From Sphingomonadales bacterium (lineage in GTDB: Bacteria; Pseudomonadota; Alphaproteobacteria; Sphingomonadales; Sphingomonadaceae): a stretch of DNA of 36,555 bases. Positions 14,379 through 23,480 of the stretch are shown here, piece by piece. The notes below the pieces were generated by a model. It worked only from the letters and a program-made list of their open reading frames with translations. It ran no database searches and had not been told where the DNA came from. Location: positions 1 to 36,555 of the forward strand of contig JAGWVC010000033.1 in the NCBI GenBank assembly GCA_018971065.1, read 5' to 3'. Within the stretch, counting starts at the first letter, position 1. Every line of letters begins with the position of its first letter. The translations under genes were made by a program, and so were the position numbers.

Positions 14379-16235
14379 ATGACCCGCAAACTGCTGCTGA
14401 CGATGACCGCGCTGGCCACATTCGCCACCACCGCTCACGCCCAGGACGCGCAGCCCTATCAGGGCACCATCGGCCGCACCCTCGCGGAATCGAAGGAATG
14501 GTGGCCCCAGCCGGTCCAGCCCGCCGCCACCGCGCCCAACGTGGTCTGGATTCTGCTCGACGATGTCGGCTTCGGCGCCTCGGGCACGTTCGGCGGCGGC
14601 ATTCCCACCCCGGTTCTGGATAGCCTCGCCAATCAGGGCCTGCGCTACACCAATTTCCACACCACCGCGATCTGCGCGCCCACCCGCGCCGCGCTGCTCA
14701 CCGGCCGCAACAGCTCGTCGGTCCACGTCGCCGGCTTCTCGCACACCATGATGTCCGCCGGCTTCCCCGGCTGGGACGGCCGCATCCCGTCGGAAGACGG
14801 CACCGTCGCCGAAGTCCTGCGCGAAGCGGGCTACGGGACTTTCGGCGTCGGCAAGTACGGCGTCACCCCTGACGAGGAATCCAGCGACGCCGGCCCGTTC
14901 GACCATTGGCCGACGGGTAAGGGCTTCGACCATTTCCTCGGCTTCCTCGGCTCGCAGACCGATCAGTACAAGCCTGACCTGATCGAGGACAACGCCCACG
15001 CCAAGCCCGATGGCCGGCACTTGAGCGAACAGATCACCGACAAGGCGATCGCGTACATCGATCGCTTCCACAAGGCCGCGCCCACCCGCCCGTTCTTCCT
15101 CTACTACGCCCCCGGCGCCACCCACGCCCCGCACCAGGTCGCGCACGAGTGGTCCGACGCGTTCAAGGGCAAATTCGACGCCGGCTGGGACGTGTTTCGC
15201 GAACAGGTCTTCGTGCAGCAGAAGAAGCTCGGCATGATCCCCGCCACCGCCGTGCTTCCCGCGCGCCACCCCGACATCAAGGCCTGGGCCAGCCTCTCGC
15301 CTGACGAGAAGAAGCTCTACGCCCGCTTCATGGAAGTCTACGCCGGCTACCTCGCCTACACCGACCACGAGATCGGCCGCCTCGTCGATCACCTGAAGGC
15401 CACCGGCCAGTACGACAACACCCTGTTCATGGTGATGATCGGCGACAACGGCGCCAGCAAGGAAGGCACGCTCTACGGCGACATCGACGTCAGCCCTGCC
15501 GCCAAGCCCGCGCCCGAGGCCGACGCCATCGCCCACAACCTCGCGAAGATCGGCGAGATCGGCACCCCCACCTCGGTCCAGGGCAACTACCCGCTCGGCT
15601 GGGCGCAGGCCGCCAACGTCCCGTTCCGCTTCTGGAAGGCCGATGCCAACAGCGAAGGCGGCACCCGCAACCCGCTGATCATCACCTGGCCGAAAGGCAT
15701 CAAGGGCGACGGCAGCGTGCGCACCCAGTACGGCCACGTCATCGACATCCTGCCCACCACGCTCGAACTCGCCGGCCTGAAAGCCCCGGCCAAGATCCGC
15801 GCCGTCCCGCAAGCCCCCATCGAAGGCACCTCGCTGGCCTACTCGATCACCGACGCGAAAGCCGCCTCGCGCCACCGCGTCCAGTATTACTATGTCTTCG
15901 GCGCCCGCGCGATCTACGCCGACGGCTGGAAGGCGTCGCTGCCGTTCCCCACCAGCTTCACCCCCACCAACAACCGCCCGCCGCCCACCTTCGACGAGAA
16001 CGCGTGGGAACTCTACGACCTCGACCACGACTATACCGAGCGCGTCAATCTGGCGAAGAAGTACCCGGCAAAACTGGCGGAAATGCGCAGCCTGTTCGAA
16101 TCCGAGGCCAGGGCGCACAACCTCTATCCGCTGATCACCTGGGACGATGTCAACAAGGGCCGCATCCACTGCATCGACAGGTGCAAGTCGCTCGAAGAGC
16201 GCGTAAAGGAACTGACTCAGGCCGCGCCGAAATAG
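14379..16235 (+). CDS. Exported arylsulfatase, formylglycine type
   Basis: The 618-residue protein starts with a signal peptide (MTRKLLLTMTALATFATTAHA, likely cut after AHA) and is expected in the periplasm. It hydrolyses sulfate esters. Asp61 and Asp62 bind the metal (WILLDDVGFG), and Cys99 in C-A-P-T-R would be converted to formylglycine by a maturase, not seen in this window. IGDNGASKEGT later supplies the second metal site. Size and the C-terminal GWKASLPFP match the AslA-type subgroup. The ATG at 14379 has GGAGAGGAAG before it. It lies 144 bases before a cysteine synthase, a possible but unproven sulfur link; it is also near the glycan loci, so a sulfated glycan substrate is possible. 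Confidence 0.92.
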   Translation: MTRKLLLTMTALATFATTAHAQDAQPYQGTIGRTLAESKEWWPQPVQPAATAPNVVWILLDDVGFGASGTFGGGIPTPVLDSLANQGLRYTNFHTTAICAPTRAALLTGRNSSSVHVAGFSHTMMSAGFPGWDGRIPSEDGTVAEVLREAGYGTFGVGKYGVTPDEESSDAGPFDHWPTGKGFDHFLGFLGSQTDQYKPDLIEDNAHAKPDGRHLSEQITDKAIAYIDRFHKAAPTRPFFLYYAPGATHAPHQVAHEWSDAFKGKFDAGWDVFREQVFVQQKKLGMIPATAVLPARHPDIKAWASLSPDEKKLYARFMEVYAGYLAYTDHEIGRLVDHLKATGQYDNTLFMVMIGDNGASKEGTLYGDIDVSPAAKPAPEADAIAHNLAKIGEIGTPTSVQGNYPLGWAQAANVPFRFWKADANSEGGTRNPLIITWPKGIKGDGSVRTQYGHVIDILPTTLELAGLKAPAKIRAVPQAPIEGTSLAYSITDAKAASRHRVQYYYVFGARAIYADGWKASLPFPTSFTPTNNRPPPTFDENAWELYDLDHDYTERVNLAKKYPAKLAEMRSLFESEARAHNLYPLITWDDVNKGRIHCIDRCKSLEERVKELTQAAPK

Positions 16236-16294
16236 CCGACCTATCCGTGTTGAAGAAATCCCTTGCCGAAAAGCGGCTGGCGCACGCCATGTTG

Positions 16295-16343
16295 ATTGTC
16301 TACACAATTGCTAGAGTTCAACCCGGCGCGCGTCGCGTTCAAC
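16295..16343. promoter_or_regulatory. Dyad and repeated GTTCAAC upstream of cysteine synthase
   Basis: ATTGT-CTAC-ACAAT (16295-16308) is a perfect 5-base dyad similar to sites bound by GntR-type regulators. Two copies of GTTCAAC follow at 16316-16322 and 16337-16343, 21 bases apart, or two helical turns. They lie 37-85 bases before the start codon. Binding factors are unknown. Confidence 0.4.
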
Positions 16344-16379
16344 AGTTTACTGGCGCCAACACTTATCGGAGAAGACGTC

Positions 16380-17300
16380 ATGAAGGCCAGCAGCATCCTC
16401 GCCACCATCGGCGGCACCCCGCATGTCCGCCTCGCGCGCCTGTTTCCGAACCATGAAGTCTGGGTGAAGGTCGAACGCGCCAACCCCGGCGGCTCGATCA
16501 AGGACCGCATCGCCCTGTCGATGATCGAGGCGGCCGAGGCTGACGGCACGCTTCAGCCCGGCGCCACCATCATCGAACCCACCAGCGGCAATACCGGCGT
16601 CGGCCTCGCCCTGGTAGCGGCGGTGAAAGGCTACAAGCTCATCCTCGTCATGCCCGAAAGCATGAGCGTCGAACGCCGCCGCCTGATGCTCGCCTATGGC
16701 GCCAGCTTCGATCTCACCCCGCGCGAGAAGGGCATGAAGGGCGCGATCGAACGCGCGAAGGAACTGGCCGCGCAAACCCCCGGCGCGTGGATTCCGCAAC
16801 AGTTCGACAACCCGGCCAACATTGCCGTCCACGTGGCCACCACCGCGCGGGAAATCCTGACGGACTTCGCCGACACCCCCATCGATGTCGTCATTACCGG
16901 CGTCGGCACCGGCGGCCACCTCACCGGCGTGGCGGAAACGCTCAAGCCGGTCTGGCCCCGCCTCAAGGCCTATGCCGTCGAACCCACGCTGTCGCCGGTC
17001 ATTTCCGGCGGCCAGCCCGCCCCGCACCCCATCCAGGGCATCGGCGCCGGCTTCATCCCTGCCAACCTCCACACCCAGTCGATCGACGGCGTCATCCAGG
17101 TCGATCCCGCCGACGCCAAGGAATGGGCGCGCCGCTCCGCGCGTGAGGAAGGCCTGCTGGTCGGCATCTCCAGCGGCGCCACGCTCGCCGCCATCGCCCA
17201 GAAGCTGCCCGATCTCCCCGCCGGCAGCCGCGTCCTCGGCTTCAACTACGACACCGGCGAACGCTACCTCTCGGTGCCGGACTTCCTGCCCGAGCAATGA
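16380..17300 (+). CDS. cysK: Cysteine synthase (O-acetylserine sulfhydrylase)
   Basis: The 306-residue PLP enzyme makes cysteine from O-acetylserine and sulfide. The PLP lysine is Lys41 in NPGGSIKDR, the substrate loop is EPTSGNTG (66-73), and the phosphate-binding loop is [10 protein letters not shown]. Length is normal for CysK/CysM. The ATG at 16380 has GGAGAAG at good distance; the open frame before it runs through the operator-like region and is not used. It is close to a sulfatase gene. The C-terminus is slightly short, so a specialised paralogue (for example cystathionine beta-synthase-like or CysM) cannot be excluded. Confidence 0.9.
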   Translation: MKASSILATIGGTPHVRLARLFPNHEVWVKVERANPGGSIKDRIALSMIEAAEADGTLQPGATIIEPTSGNTGVGLALVAAVKGYKLILVMPESMSVERRRLMLAYGASFDLTPREKGMKGAIERAKELAAQTPGAWIPQQFDNPANIAVHVATTAREILTDFADTPIDVVITGVGTGGHLTGVAETLKPVWPRLKAYAVEPTLSPVISGGQPAPHPIQGIGAGFIPANLHTQSIDGVIQVDPADAKEWARRSAREEGLLVGISSGATLAAIAQKLPDLPAGSRVLGFNYDTGERYLSVPDFLPEQ

Positions 17301-17417
17301 CGCGCCAATCGTCCGCCGCCGCCTGAAGGTTCGGACCGGCCGGGCCTTGCCAGAGCCGGATTACGCTGCGATCAAGCGGTCACAAGCCACCCCACCAAAG
17401 CGAACGCCCGCCCTGCC

Positions 17418-18458
17418 GTGAACGGAAGCAAGCCCACGATCGACGATGTCGCCGCGCTCGCCGGCGTTGCCCGAACCACCGTGTCGCGCGTGCTCAACAA
17501 CCAGCCCAACGTGCGCGAGGAAGTGCGCGACAAGGTGAACCGCGCGGTCGCCACGCTCGGCTATCGCGTCAACCTCCAGGCCCGCAACCTCGCCGGCGGC
17601 CGCATGCTGCGCATCGGCCTCGTCCACGCCTCGGACTTCGACGCGGAACCCAACTCCTATTTCGCCGCCGCGCTCGAACTTGGCGCCATGCGCGCCGGCA
17701 CCCGCCTCGGCGCGCAACTCGTCACGCTGGTGGTCAACCAGAACGATCCCGGCGCGGCGGACGACATCGTCAACCGCGTCCGCGACGACCAGTGCGATGG
17801 CGTCATCCTCACCCCGCCGTTCGCCGACGATGCGGCCTTGCTGCGCAAGCTTGCCGGGCAGGGCCTCGGCGTCGTCTGCATCGCCGGCGGCCCCACGGCG
17901 GAATCGCTCGCCCCCACGTTGGGCATCGACGAATTCGGCGCCGGTCGCGACATCGGCACCCACCTGCTGGCGCTCGGCCACCGCCGCTTCGGCTTCATCA
18001 AGGGACTCGAAAACCACCTCGCCGCCGAAGGCCGGTTCGACGGTTTCCTGGCGGCGCTCGCCGAAGCCGGGCAAGGGCCGGACAGCGTCACCTGGCGTCG
18101 CGGCAACTTCACCTTCCGCTCCGGCCTCGAATGCACCCAGGCGCTGCTGGCAGACCGGCCCGACATCACCGCACTGGTCTGCGCCAACGACGACATGGCC
18201 GCCGGCGCGCTGCTGGCCGCGCACAAGGCCGGCCTGGCGATCCCGCAGGATCTGGCGATCACCGGCTTCGACGACACCCCGGTTTCCGAAATCGTCTGGC
18301 CGCCGTTGACCACGATCCACCAGCCGCTGCGTGGCATGGCGGCGCGCGCCGTCGCGCTGCTGGTCGGCCTTCCCGCCGATCCCGATCTCGGCAAACCCCG
18401 GCGCGAAATCCTCGGCCACAGCCTCGTGGTGCGCGATTCCAGCCTCGCTTCCCACTGA
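17418..18458 (+). CDS. LacI-family regulator of the glucan locus
   Basis: The 346-residue protein has the LacI layout: an N-terminal helix-turn-helix (TIDDVAALAGVARTTVSRVL), a hinge helix around residues 45-58, and a periplasmic-binding-protein-like sugar domain ending with AITGFDDTPVSEIVWPPLTTI. It starts with GTG at 17418. The very next promoter region, before the TonB receptor gene, contains a perfect 16-base palindrome of LacI type, so this protein is the likely repressor of that operon and would release it on binding a sugar from the glucan. The inducer is unknown. Confidence 0.93.
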   Translation: MNGSKPTIDDVAALAGVARTTVSRVLNNQPNVREEVRDKVNRAVATLGYRVNLQARNLAGGRMLRIGLVHASDFDAEPNSYFAAALELGAMRAGTRLGAQLVTLVVNQNDPGAADDIVNRVRDDQCDGVILTPPFADDAALLRKLAGQGLGVVCIAGGPTAESLAPTLGIDEFGAGRDIGTHLLALGHRRFGFIKGLENHLAAEGRFDGFLAALAEAGQGPDSVTWRRGNFTFRSGLECTQALLADRPDITALVCANDDMAAGALLAAHKAGLAIPQDLAITGFDDTPVSEIVWPPLTTIHQPLRGMAARAVALLVGLPADPDLGKPRREILGHSLVVRDSSLASH

Positions 18459-18484
18459 CATTCCATCGCCGCCGGACACCGCAC

Positions 18485-18529
18485 TTGACGCGGAGGCCGT
18501 TTGGGATCATGCATTGGAAGCGCTTCCAA
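18485..18529 (+). promoter_or_regulatory. LacI operator and promoter region of the glucan operon
   Basis: TTGGAAGCGCTTCCAA (18514-18529) is a perfect palindrome with the central CG pair typical of LacI-family operators. A TTGACG -35 at 18485-18490 with a weak -10 near 18507-18513 puts the operator over the likely transcription start, a position that blocks initiation. It lies 73 bases before the receptor start codon. Confidence 0.8.
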
Positions 18530-18601
18530 CAAGGCGCAACAGGTTGGCAGGGGTCCTGCCTTGGGGATTCGCGCGGAAAACCGCGTATGGAGGGGTGCAA
18601 A

Positions 18602-21388
18602 ATGGGTTTGAGGGGCATGACACAGCCGGCAGCGAATCGCTCGCCCAGGTCCATCCGATTCGGCACAGGCGCCGTATCGATGCTGGTCCTGGCCGCGATG
18701 ATGCCGCACACCGCATTCGCGCAAGCCGCCAAGGCACCGGCCGCCGAAGCTGACAACCCGAACGAGATCATCGTCACCGGCCTGCGCCACTCGCTGGAAG
18801 CCTCGCTGGACACCAAGCGCAACATCGCCAGCATCGTCGAAGCCGTCTCGGCCGAGGAAATCGGCAAGCTTCCCGACGTGTCGATCGGTGAATCGATCGC
18901 CCGCCTGCCCGGCATCGCCGCGCAGCGCGTTGGCGGCCGCGCCCAGATCCTCTCGGTTCGCGGCTTTCCGCCCGATTTCACCACCGTCCTGCTGAACGGC
19001 CGCCAGCAGGCCAGCTCGGGCTACAACCGCGCGGTCGAGTTCGACCAGTACCCGTCCGAACTGCTGTCCTCGGTGGTCGTCTACAAGAGCCCGGATGCCG
19101 ACATCGTCGGTACCGGCCTTGCCGGCACCGTCGATATGCGCACCATCCGTCCGCTCGCCTATGGCAAGCGCACCATCGCCATGAACATCCGTGGCGAACT
19201 GGATCAGGGTGGCGGCCGCAACCATGATCAGTCGAACAAGGGCTTCCGTGGTTCGATCAGCTATATCGACCAGAACAAGGACGGCACGCTCGGCTGGTCG
19301 CTCGGCTACGCCCACCTCGATGCGCCCAGCCATTCGGACCACACCAAGAACTGGTTCTACGACAATTACGGCGGCCCCGCGCAGATTCTGTCGGGCCAGG
19401 AAGCCTTCGCCACCACCGCGCGCGACAAGCGCGACGGCGTGATGGGCACGCTGGAGTGGAAGCCCAGCGACGCCATCCATTCCACGCTCGACCTGTACTA
19501 CTCGCGGTTCAAGCAGCACCAGGTCAATCGCGGCGCCGAATGGTTCTCGGACCAGTGGGCTGACAATGTCGCCTACTCGAACCTCAAGACCCAGACGATC
19601 GGCACCAACACCGTCGCCACCTCCGGCCACGTCACCAATGCCGCGCCGATCCTCCGTTTCGACGACAACCAGCGCAAGGATGAGCTGTTCTCGGTCGGCT
19701 TCAACAACGAATACAAGATCGACGACAAGACCCGCTTCGTCGCCGACCTGTCCTATTCGTCGAACAAGCGCGACGAGACCTACATCGAAGCCTACGGTGG
19801 TCGCGGCCTCGGCCCGAACCAGACCCGGGTCATGGACTCCTACGATTTCAACGTCCCGGTCGATGGCTTCCCGCAGTTCACCAACTTCGGCCTGAACTAT
19901 GCCGACGCCGCCCAGGTCTCGCTGGGTGACAAGGCGCCGTGGGGCGGCTGGGGCCATGACGGCCTGCTGAAGTCGCCGCACATCAAGGAAACCGTCGGCT
20001 CGATCGATCTCGGCCTCAGCCGCGACATCGACAGCTTCGTCTCGCGGATCGACGTCGGCTTCGACTGGACTCACCGCAAGAAGACCAAGACCGTCGATGA
20101 GCTCGACCTGTTCCTGAAGAACAACCGCCAGCAGATCGCGGTCGGCTCCAGCTACCTGACTGATCCCACCTCGCTGTCGTTCGCCGGCATGGGCTCGGTG
20201 CTGGGCGTCCGCATCGCCGATGCGATCGGCAACTACTACAACACCGTCCAGCTCACCGATGCCAACCACTACGACAAGGCCTGGGGTCTCACCGAAGACC
20301 TGCTGACCTTCAAGGTCCGCGCCAACATCGACAGCGGCAACCTGCACGGCAATGTCGGCGTCCAGGTCGTTCGCGCCAAGCAGCAGTCGGCGGGCCTGCG
20401 CATCAACACGCTGGTCTCGCCGCTCACCATTGGCCCGGTCTCGGTCAGCTCCACCTACACCGACGTGCTGCCCAGCCTGAACCTGTTCTACGATCTCGGC
20501 CAGTTCAAGGTTCGCCTCGCCGCCGCCAAGGTCATGGCCCGCCCGCGCATGGACGACATGCGCGCCAACATGACCCCGGGCTTCAATTCGGCGGTCTGTG
20601 CCGGTTCGCCCGGTTGCACCCCCGGCCAGGTCGTCCACCCGTGGTCGGCCACCGGCGGCAACCCGAACCTTCAGCCGTGGCGCGCCAAGGAACTCGATGT
20701 CGCGGTGGAATGGTACGGCGGCAAGTCCACCTACCTGTCGGTGAACAGCTTCTACATGTGGCTGGACAACTACGTCTACACCCAGGCGATCGCGGCCGAT
20801 TTCTCGGGCTTCCCGCTGCCGGCCACGGCCTCGTCGATTCCGGCCAACGTCACCATCAGCCCGATCGGCCAGCTTACCGCACCGGCCAACGGCGAGGGCG
20901 GCTATGCGCGCGGCGTCGAGGTGTCGGGCGCGGTCGAATTCGGCAAGCTCACCCCGGCGCTCGAAGGGTTCGGCGCGGTCGGTTCGGTCTCGTACACCGA
21001 TTCCTACCTTGGCCCCAACGCGATGTCGGCCATCGGCGGCACCCTGCCGGGCCTGTCGCCGTGGGTCTACAGCCTCACCGGCTATTTCGAGAAGAACGGC
21101 TTCCAGGCCCGCGCCAGCTACCGCTATCGCTCCGCGTTCAAGGGTGAGACGGTCCAGTTGTTCGCCAACCTCGGCACCGTGCAGATCCTGGCCGACAAGC
21201 AGCTCGACGCCCAGATCGGCTACACCTTCCAGAAGGGCTCGCTCGAAGGTCTCGGCCTGTTGCTTCAGGTCAGCAACGTGCTGAACTCGCCGTATCGCAC
21301 CAGCTATCAGGTCAACGGCACGACCATGCTGGAAACCTACGAAAAGTATGGCCGCCAGTGGCTGCTCGGCGCGAGCTACCGCTTCTAG
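18602..21388 (+). CDS. TonB-dependent receptor of the glucan locus
   Basis: The 928-residue outer-membrane protein has a signal peptide (cleavage near HTAFA-Q at residue 40), a TonB box-like NEIIVTG (54-60), a plug domain with IGKLPDVSIGESIARLPG, and a beta-barrel ending in GASYRF, whose terminal Phe suits BamA insertion. It is of the Caulobacter/Xanthomonas type used for sugars and other large substrates. The start is set by GGAGGGG before ATG 18602; the longer open frame upstream covers the promoter and operator. It heads an operon of GH3, halogenase, GH30 and a sugar transporter, so it probably imports beta-gluco-oligosaccharides. Confidence 0.93.
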   Translation: MGLRGMTQPAANRSPRSIRFGTGAVSMLVLAAMMPHTAFAQAAKAPAAEADNPNEIIVTGLRHSLEASLDTKRNIASIVEAVSAEEIGKLPDVSIGESIARLPGIAAQRVGGRAQILSVRGFPPDFTTVLLNGRQQASSGYNRAVEFDQYPSELLSSVVVYKSPDADIVGTGLAGTVDMRTIRPLAYGKRTIAMNIRGELDQGGGRNHDQSNKGFRGSISYIDQNKDGTLGWSLGYAHLDAPSHSDHTKNWFYDNYGGPAQILSGQEAFATTARDKRDGVMGTLEWKPSDAIHSTLDLYYSRFKQHQVNRGAEWFSDQWADNVAYSNLKTQTIGTNTVATSGHVTNAAPILRFDDNQRKDELFSVGFNNEYKIDDKTRFVADLSYSSNKRDETYIEAYGGRGLGPNQTRVMDSYDFNVPVDGFPQFTNFGLNYADAAQVSLGDKAPWGGWGHDGLLKSPHIKETVGSIDLGLSRDIDSFVSRIDVGFDWTHRKKTKTVDELDLFLKNNRQQIAVGSSYLTDPTSLSFAGMGSVLGVRIADAIGNYYNTVQLTDANHYDKAWGLTEDLLTFKVRANIDSGNLHGNVGVQVVRAKQQSAGLRINTLVSPLTIGPVSVSSTYTDVLPSLNLFYDLGQFKVRLAAAKVMARPRMDDMRANMTPGFNSAVCAGSPGCTPGQVVHPWSATGGNPNLQPWRAKELDVAVEWYGGKSTYLSVNSFYMWLDNYVYTQAIAADFSGFPLPATASSIPANVTISPIGQLTAPANGEGGYARGVEVSGAVEFGKLTPALEGFGAVGSVSYTDSYLGPNAMSAIGGTLPGLSPWVYSLTGYFEKNGFQARASYRYRSAFKGETVQLFANLGTVQILADKQLDAQIGYTFQKGSLEGLGLLLQVSNVLNSPYRTSYQVNGTTMLETYEKYGRQWLLGASYRF

Positions 21389-21399
21389 GCCGATCCACC

Positions 21400-21435
21400 T
21401 TGCCGGACCGACCAGCCTCCCGGTCGGTCCGGCAA
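21400..21435 (+). other. Strong hairpin between the receptor and GH3 genes
   Basis: TTGCCGGACCGACC and GGTCGGTCCGGCAA form a perfect 14-base stem with an 8-base loop, 11 bases after the receptor stop codon. No U-tract follows. It probably protects the 3' end of the receptor message or attenuates read-through so that the receptor is made in excess over the enzymes behind it. Confidence 0.75.
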
Positions 21436-21480
21436 ACACCATTGCCATCATTACCGTTGCGAACAAGGCGGGGTAAGCCT

Positions 21481-23463
21481 GTGAATTATCGGACCTTGCT
21501 GCCTGCCACCGCCATCGCGGCCATCGCAATCCCGACCGCAGCCGCACCCGCCGGCACCACTCCCGGCTTCACCGCCGCCGAACGCGCCGCCATCGCCGCC
21601 TGGCCGGTGCGCAAAGCCACCGCCCACCGCGATCCGGCCGTCGAACGCCGCATCCGCGCCATCGTCAGCGGCATGACGCTGGAACAGAAGATCGGCCAGA
21701 TCACCCAGCCCGAAATCCGCTACATCACTCCGGACGAGGTGCGCGCGCATTACATCGGCACCATCCTCAACGGCGGCGGTGCTTGGCCAGCGATGAACAA
21801 GCACGCCGCCGTCACCGACTGGACCGCGCTGGCCGATGCCTATGCGAAAGCCGCGCTCGCCACCGACATGCCGGTCAAGGTGCCGATCCTGTGGGGCATC
21901 GATGCCGTCCACGGCAACAACAACATCTTCGGCGCCACCACTTATCCGCACAACATCGGCCTCGGCGCCGCGCACGATCCCGCGCTTGTCCAGCGCATCG
22001 GCCGCGCCACCGCCCGCAGCGTCCGCGCCACCGGCATCGGCTGGGCCTTTGCGCCCACCGTCGCCGTCGTCCAGAACCAGCGCTGGGGCCGGGCCTACGA
22101 AAGCTATTCCAGCGATCCCGCGCAGGTTGCCGCCAACGGCGCCGCGCTGATCCGTGGCCTGCAAGGCAAGCTCTCTGGCGAGGGCGACGTGCTTGCCTCG
22201 GTCAAGCACTTCGTCGGCGATGGCGGCACCTTCCGCGGCATCGACCAGGGCGAGAATCGCGCCAGCCCCGCCACCCTGGCCCGTATGCATGGCCGGGGCT
22301 ATTATGCCGCGCTCGATGCCGATGTGCAGACCGTGATGGTGTCGTACAACAGTTGGACGTGGCCCGCCGCCGACGGCACCGCCCATGCCTTCGGCAAGAT
22401 GCACGGCGACCGCGCGCTGGTCACCGGCGTGCTCAAGCAGCGCCTCGGCTTCGACGGTCTCGTCGTGTCCGACTGGAACGCCATCGAGCAGGTCCCCGGC
22501 TGCACCGTCGATCACTGCCCACAGGCGATCAACGCCGGGGTGGATGTGTTCATGGTGCCCGAACACTGGAAGGCGTTCATCGCCAACACCCTCGCCGACG
22601 TGCGCGAAGGCCGCGTTCCCGTCGCCCGCATCGACGATGCCGTCACCCGCGTGCTGCGCGTCAAGTTCCGCACCGGCGTGTTCACCCGGCCCCTGTCGGC
22701 CAGCCGCTTCACCGGCAACGCCGCCGCGCTGGCCGATCGCCCGCTCGCGCGGGAAGCCGTGCGCAAGTCGGCCGTGCTGCTCAAGAACGATGCCGCCACC
22801 CTGCCGCTGGCGCCGGGCAAGCGCATCCTCGTCGTCGGCAACGGCGCCGACAGTGTTCCCGTCCAGTCGGGCGGGTGGAGCGTGACCTGGCAGGATGTCG
22901 AGAACGACAACGCCGATTTCCCGGTCAGCGAAACCCTGCTGGCAGGCCTGCGCCGCGTCTACGGTGCCGCCGCCGTCACGTTCTCCGCCGATGGCAGCGC
23001 CTACGCGCCCGGCAAGTTCGATGTCGTCGTCGCGGCCATCGGCGAACGGCCCCATGCCGAAATGCACGGCGATGTGCTCTGGCCGCAACCGCTGGGCGAA
23101 TCGCGCCAGTATCCCGATCAGCGCACCCTGCTCGACAGGCTTGCCGGTCACGGCACCCCGGTCGTCACCGTGCTCTATTCGGGCCGCACCACCTACGCGA
23201 CCGACCTGATCAACCGTTCCGACGCGTTCGTTGCCGCATTCCTGCCCGGCACCGAAGCCGGCGCGCTGGCCGACCTGCTCGCCGGCAAGGGCAAGCTGGA
23301 CTTCACCGGGCGCCTCTCGTTCGCCTGGCCCAACACGCCGTGCATCAGCGGCGGCGAACCGGTCGGCGAAACGCTGTTTGCACGCGGCTACGGCCGGTCC
23401 TACGGCAACCATTCGTCAACGGGACAACTGCCAGAGGCACCGGCGGTCACCACCTGTCCCTGA
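21481..23463 (+). CDS. GH3 family beta-glucosidase, exported
   Basis: The 660-residue protein has an N-terminal hydrophobic signal (TLLPATAIAAIAIPTAAA) and the two-domain GH3 core. GMTLEQKIGQITQPEI, PILWGIDAVHGNNN, SVKHFVGDGGT with Lys242-His243, and LVVSDWNAIEQ with nucleophile Asp331 are all present; the second domain starts near AVLLKNDAATLPL. It would release glucose from the non-reducing end of beta-gluco-oligosaccharides in the periplasm. GH3 exo-glucosidases of this type often exceed 800 residues; this one lacks the extra C-terminal domain. The start is GTG 21481. It is the second gene of the operon and lies 17 bases before the halogenase gene. Confidence 0.92.
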   Translation: MNYRTLLPATAIAAIAIPTAAAPAGTTPGFTAAERAAIAAWPVRKATAHRDPAVERRIRAIVSGMTLEQKIGQITQPEIRYITPDEVRAHYIGTILNGGGAWPAMNKHAAVTDWTALADAYAKAALATDMPVKVPILWGIDAVHGNNNIFGATTYPHNIGLGAAHDPALVQRIGRATARSVRATGIGWAFAPTVAVVQNQRWGRAYESYSSDPAQVAANGAALIRGLQGKLSGEGDVLASVKHFVGDGGTFRGIDQGENRASPATLARMHGRGYYAALDADVQTVMVSYNSWTWPAADGTAHAFGKMHGDRALVTGVLKQRLGFDGLVVSDWNAIEQVPGCTVDHCPQAINAGVDVFMVPEHWKAFIANTLADVREGRVPVARIDDAVTRVLRVKFRTGVFTRPLSASRFTGNAAALADRPLAREAVRKSAVLLKNDAATLPLAPGKRILVVGNGADSVPVQSGGWSVTWQDVENDNADFPVSETLLAGLRRVYGAAAVTFSADGSAYAPGKFDVVVAAIGERPHAEMHGDVLWPQPLGESRQYPDQRTLLDRLAGHGTPVVTVLYSGRTTYATDLINRSDAFVAAFLPGTEAGALADLLAGKGKLDFTGRLSFAWPNTPCISGGEPVGETLFARGYGRSYGNHSSTGQLPEAPAVTTCP

Positions 23464-23480
23464 TCGATAGGACGGACACG

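Noticed and set aside
17657..21547. Antisense open frame of 1296 codons across the LacI and receptor genes
   Set aside because: It is a stop-free shadow caused by GC-rich codon use; the plus-strand proteins have clear domains and the antisense translation matches nothing and is rich in Arg, Gly and Ala runs.
21783..23480. Long upstream extension of the halogenase frame through the GH3 gene
   Set aside because: The extension is arginine/proline-rich shadow sequence; FAD-binding residues and a ribosome site fix the start at 23481.
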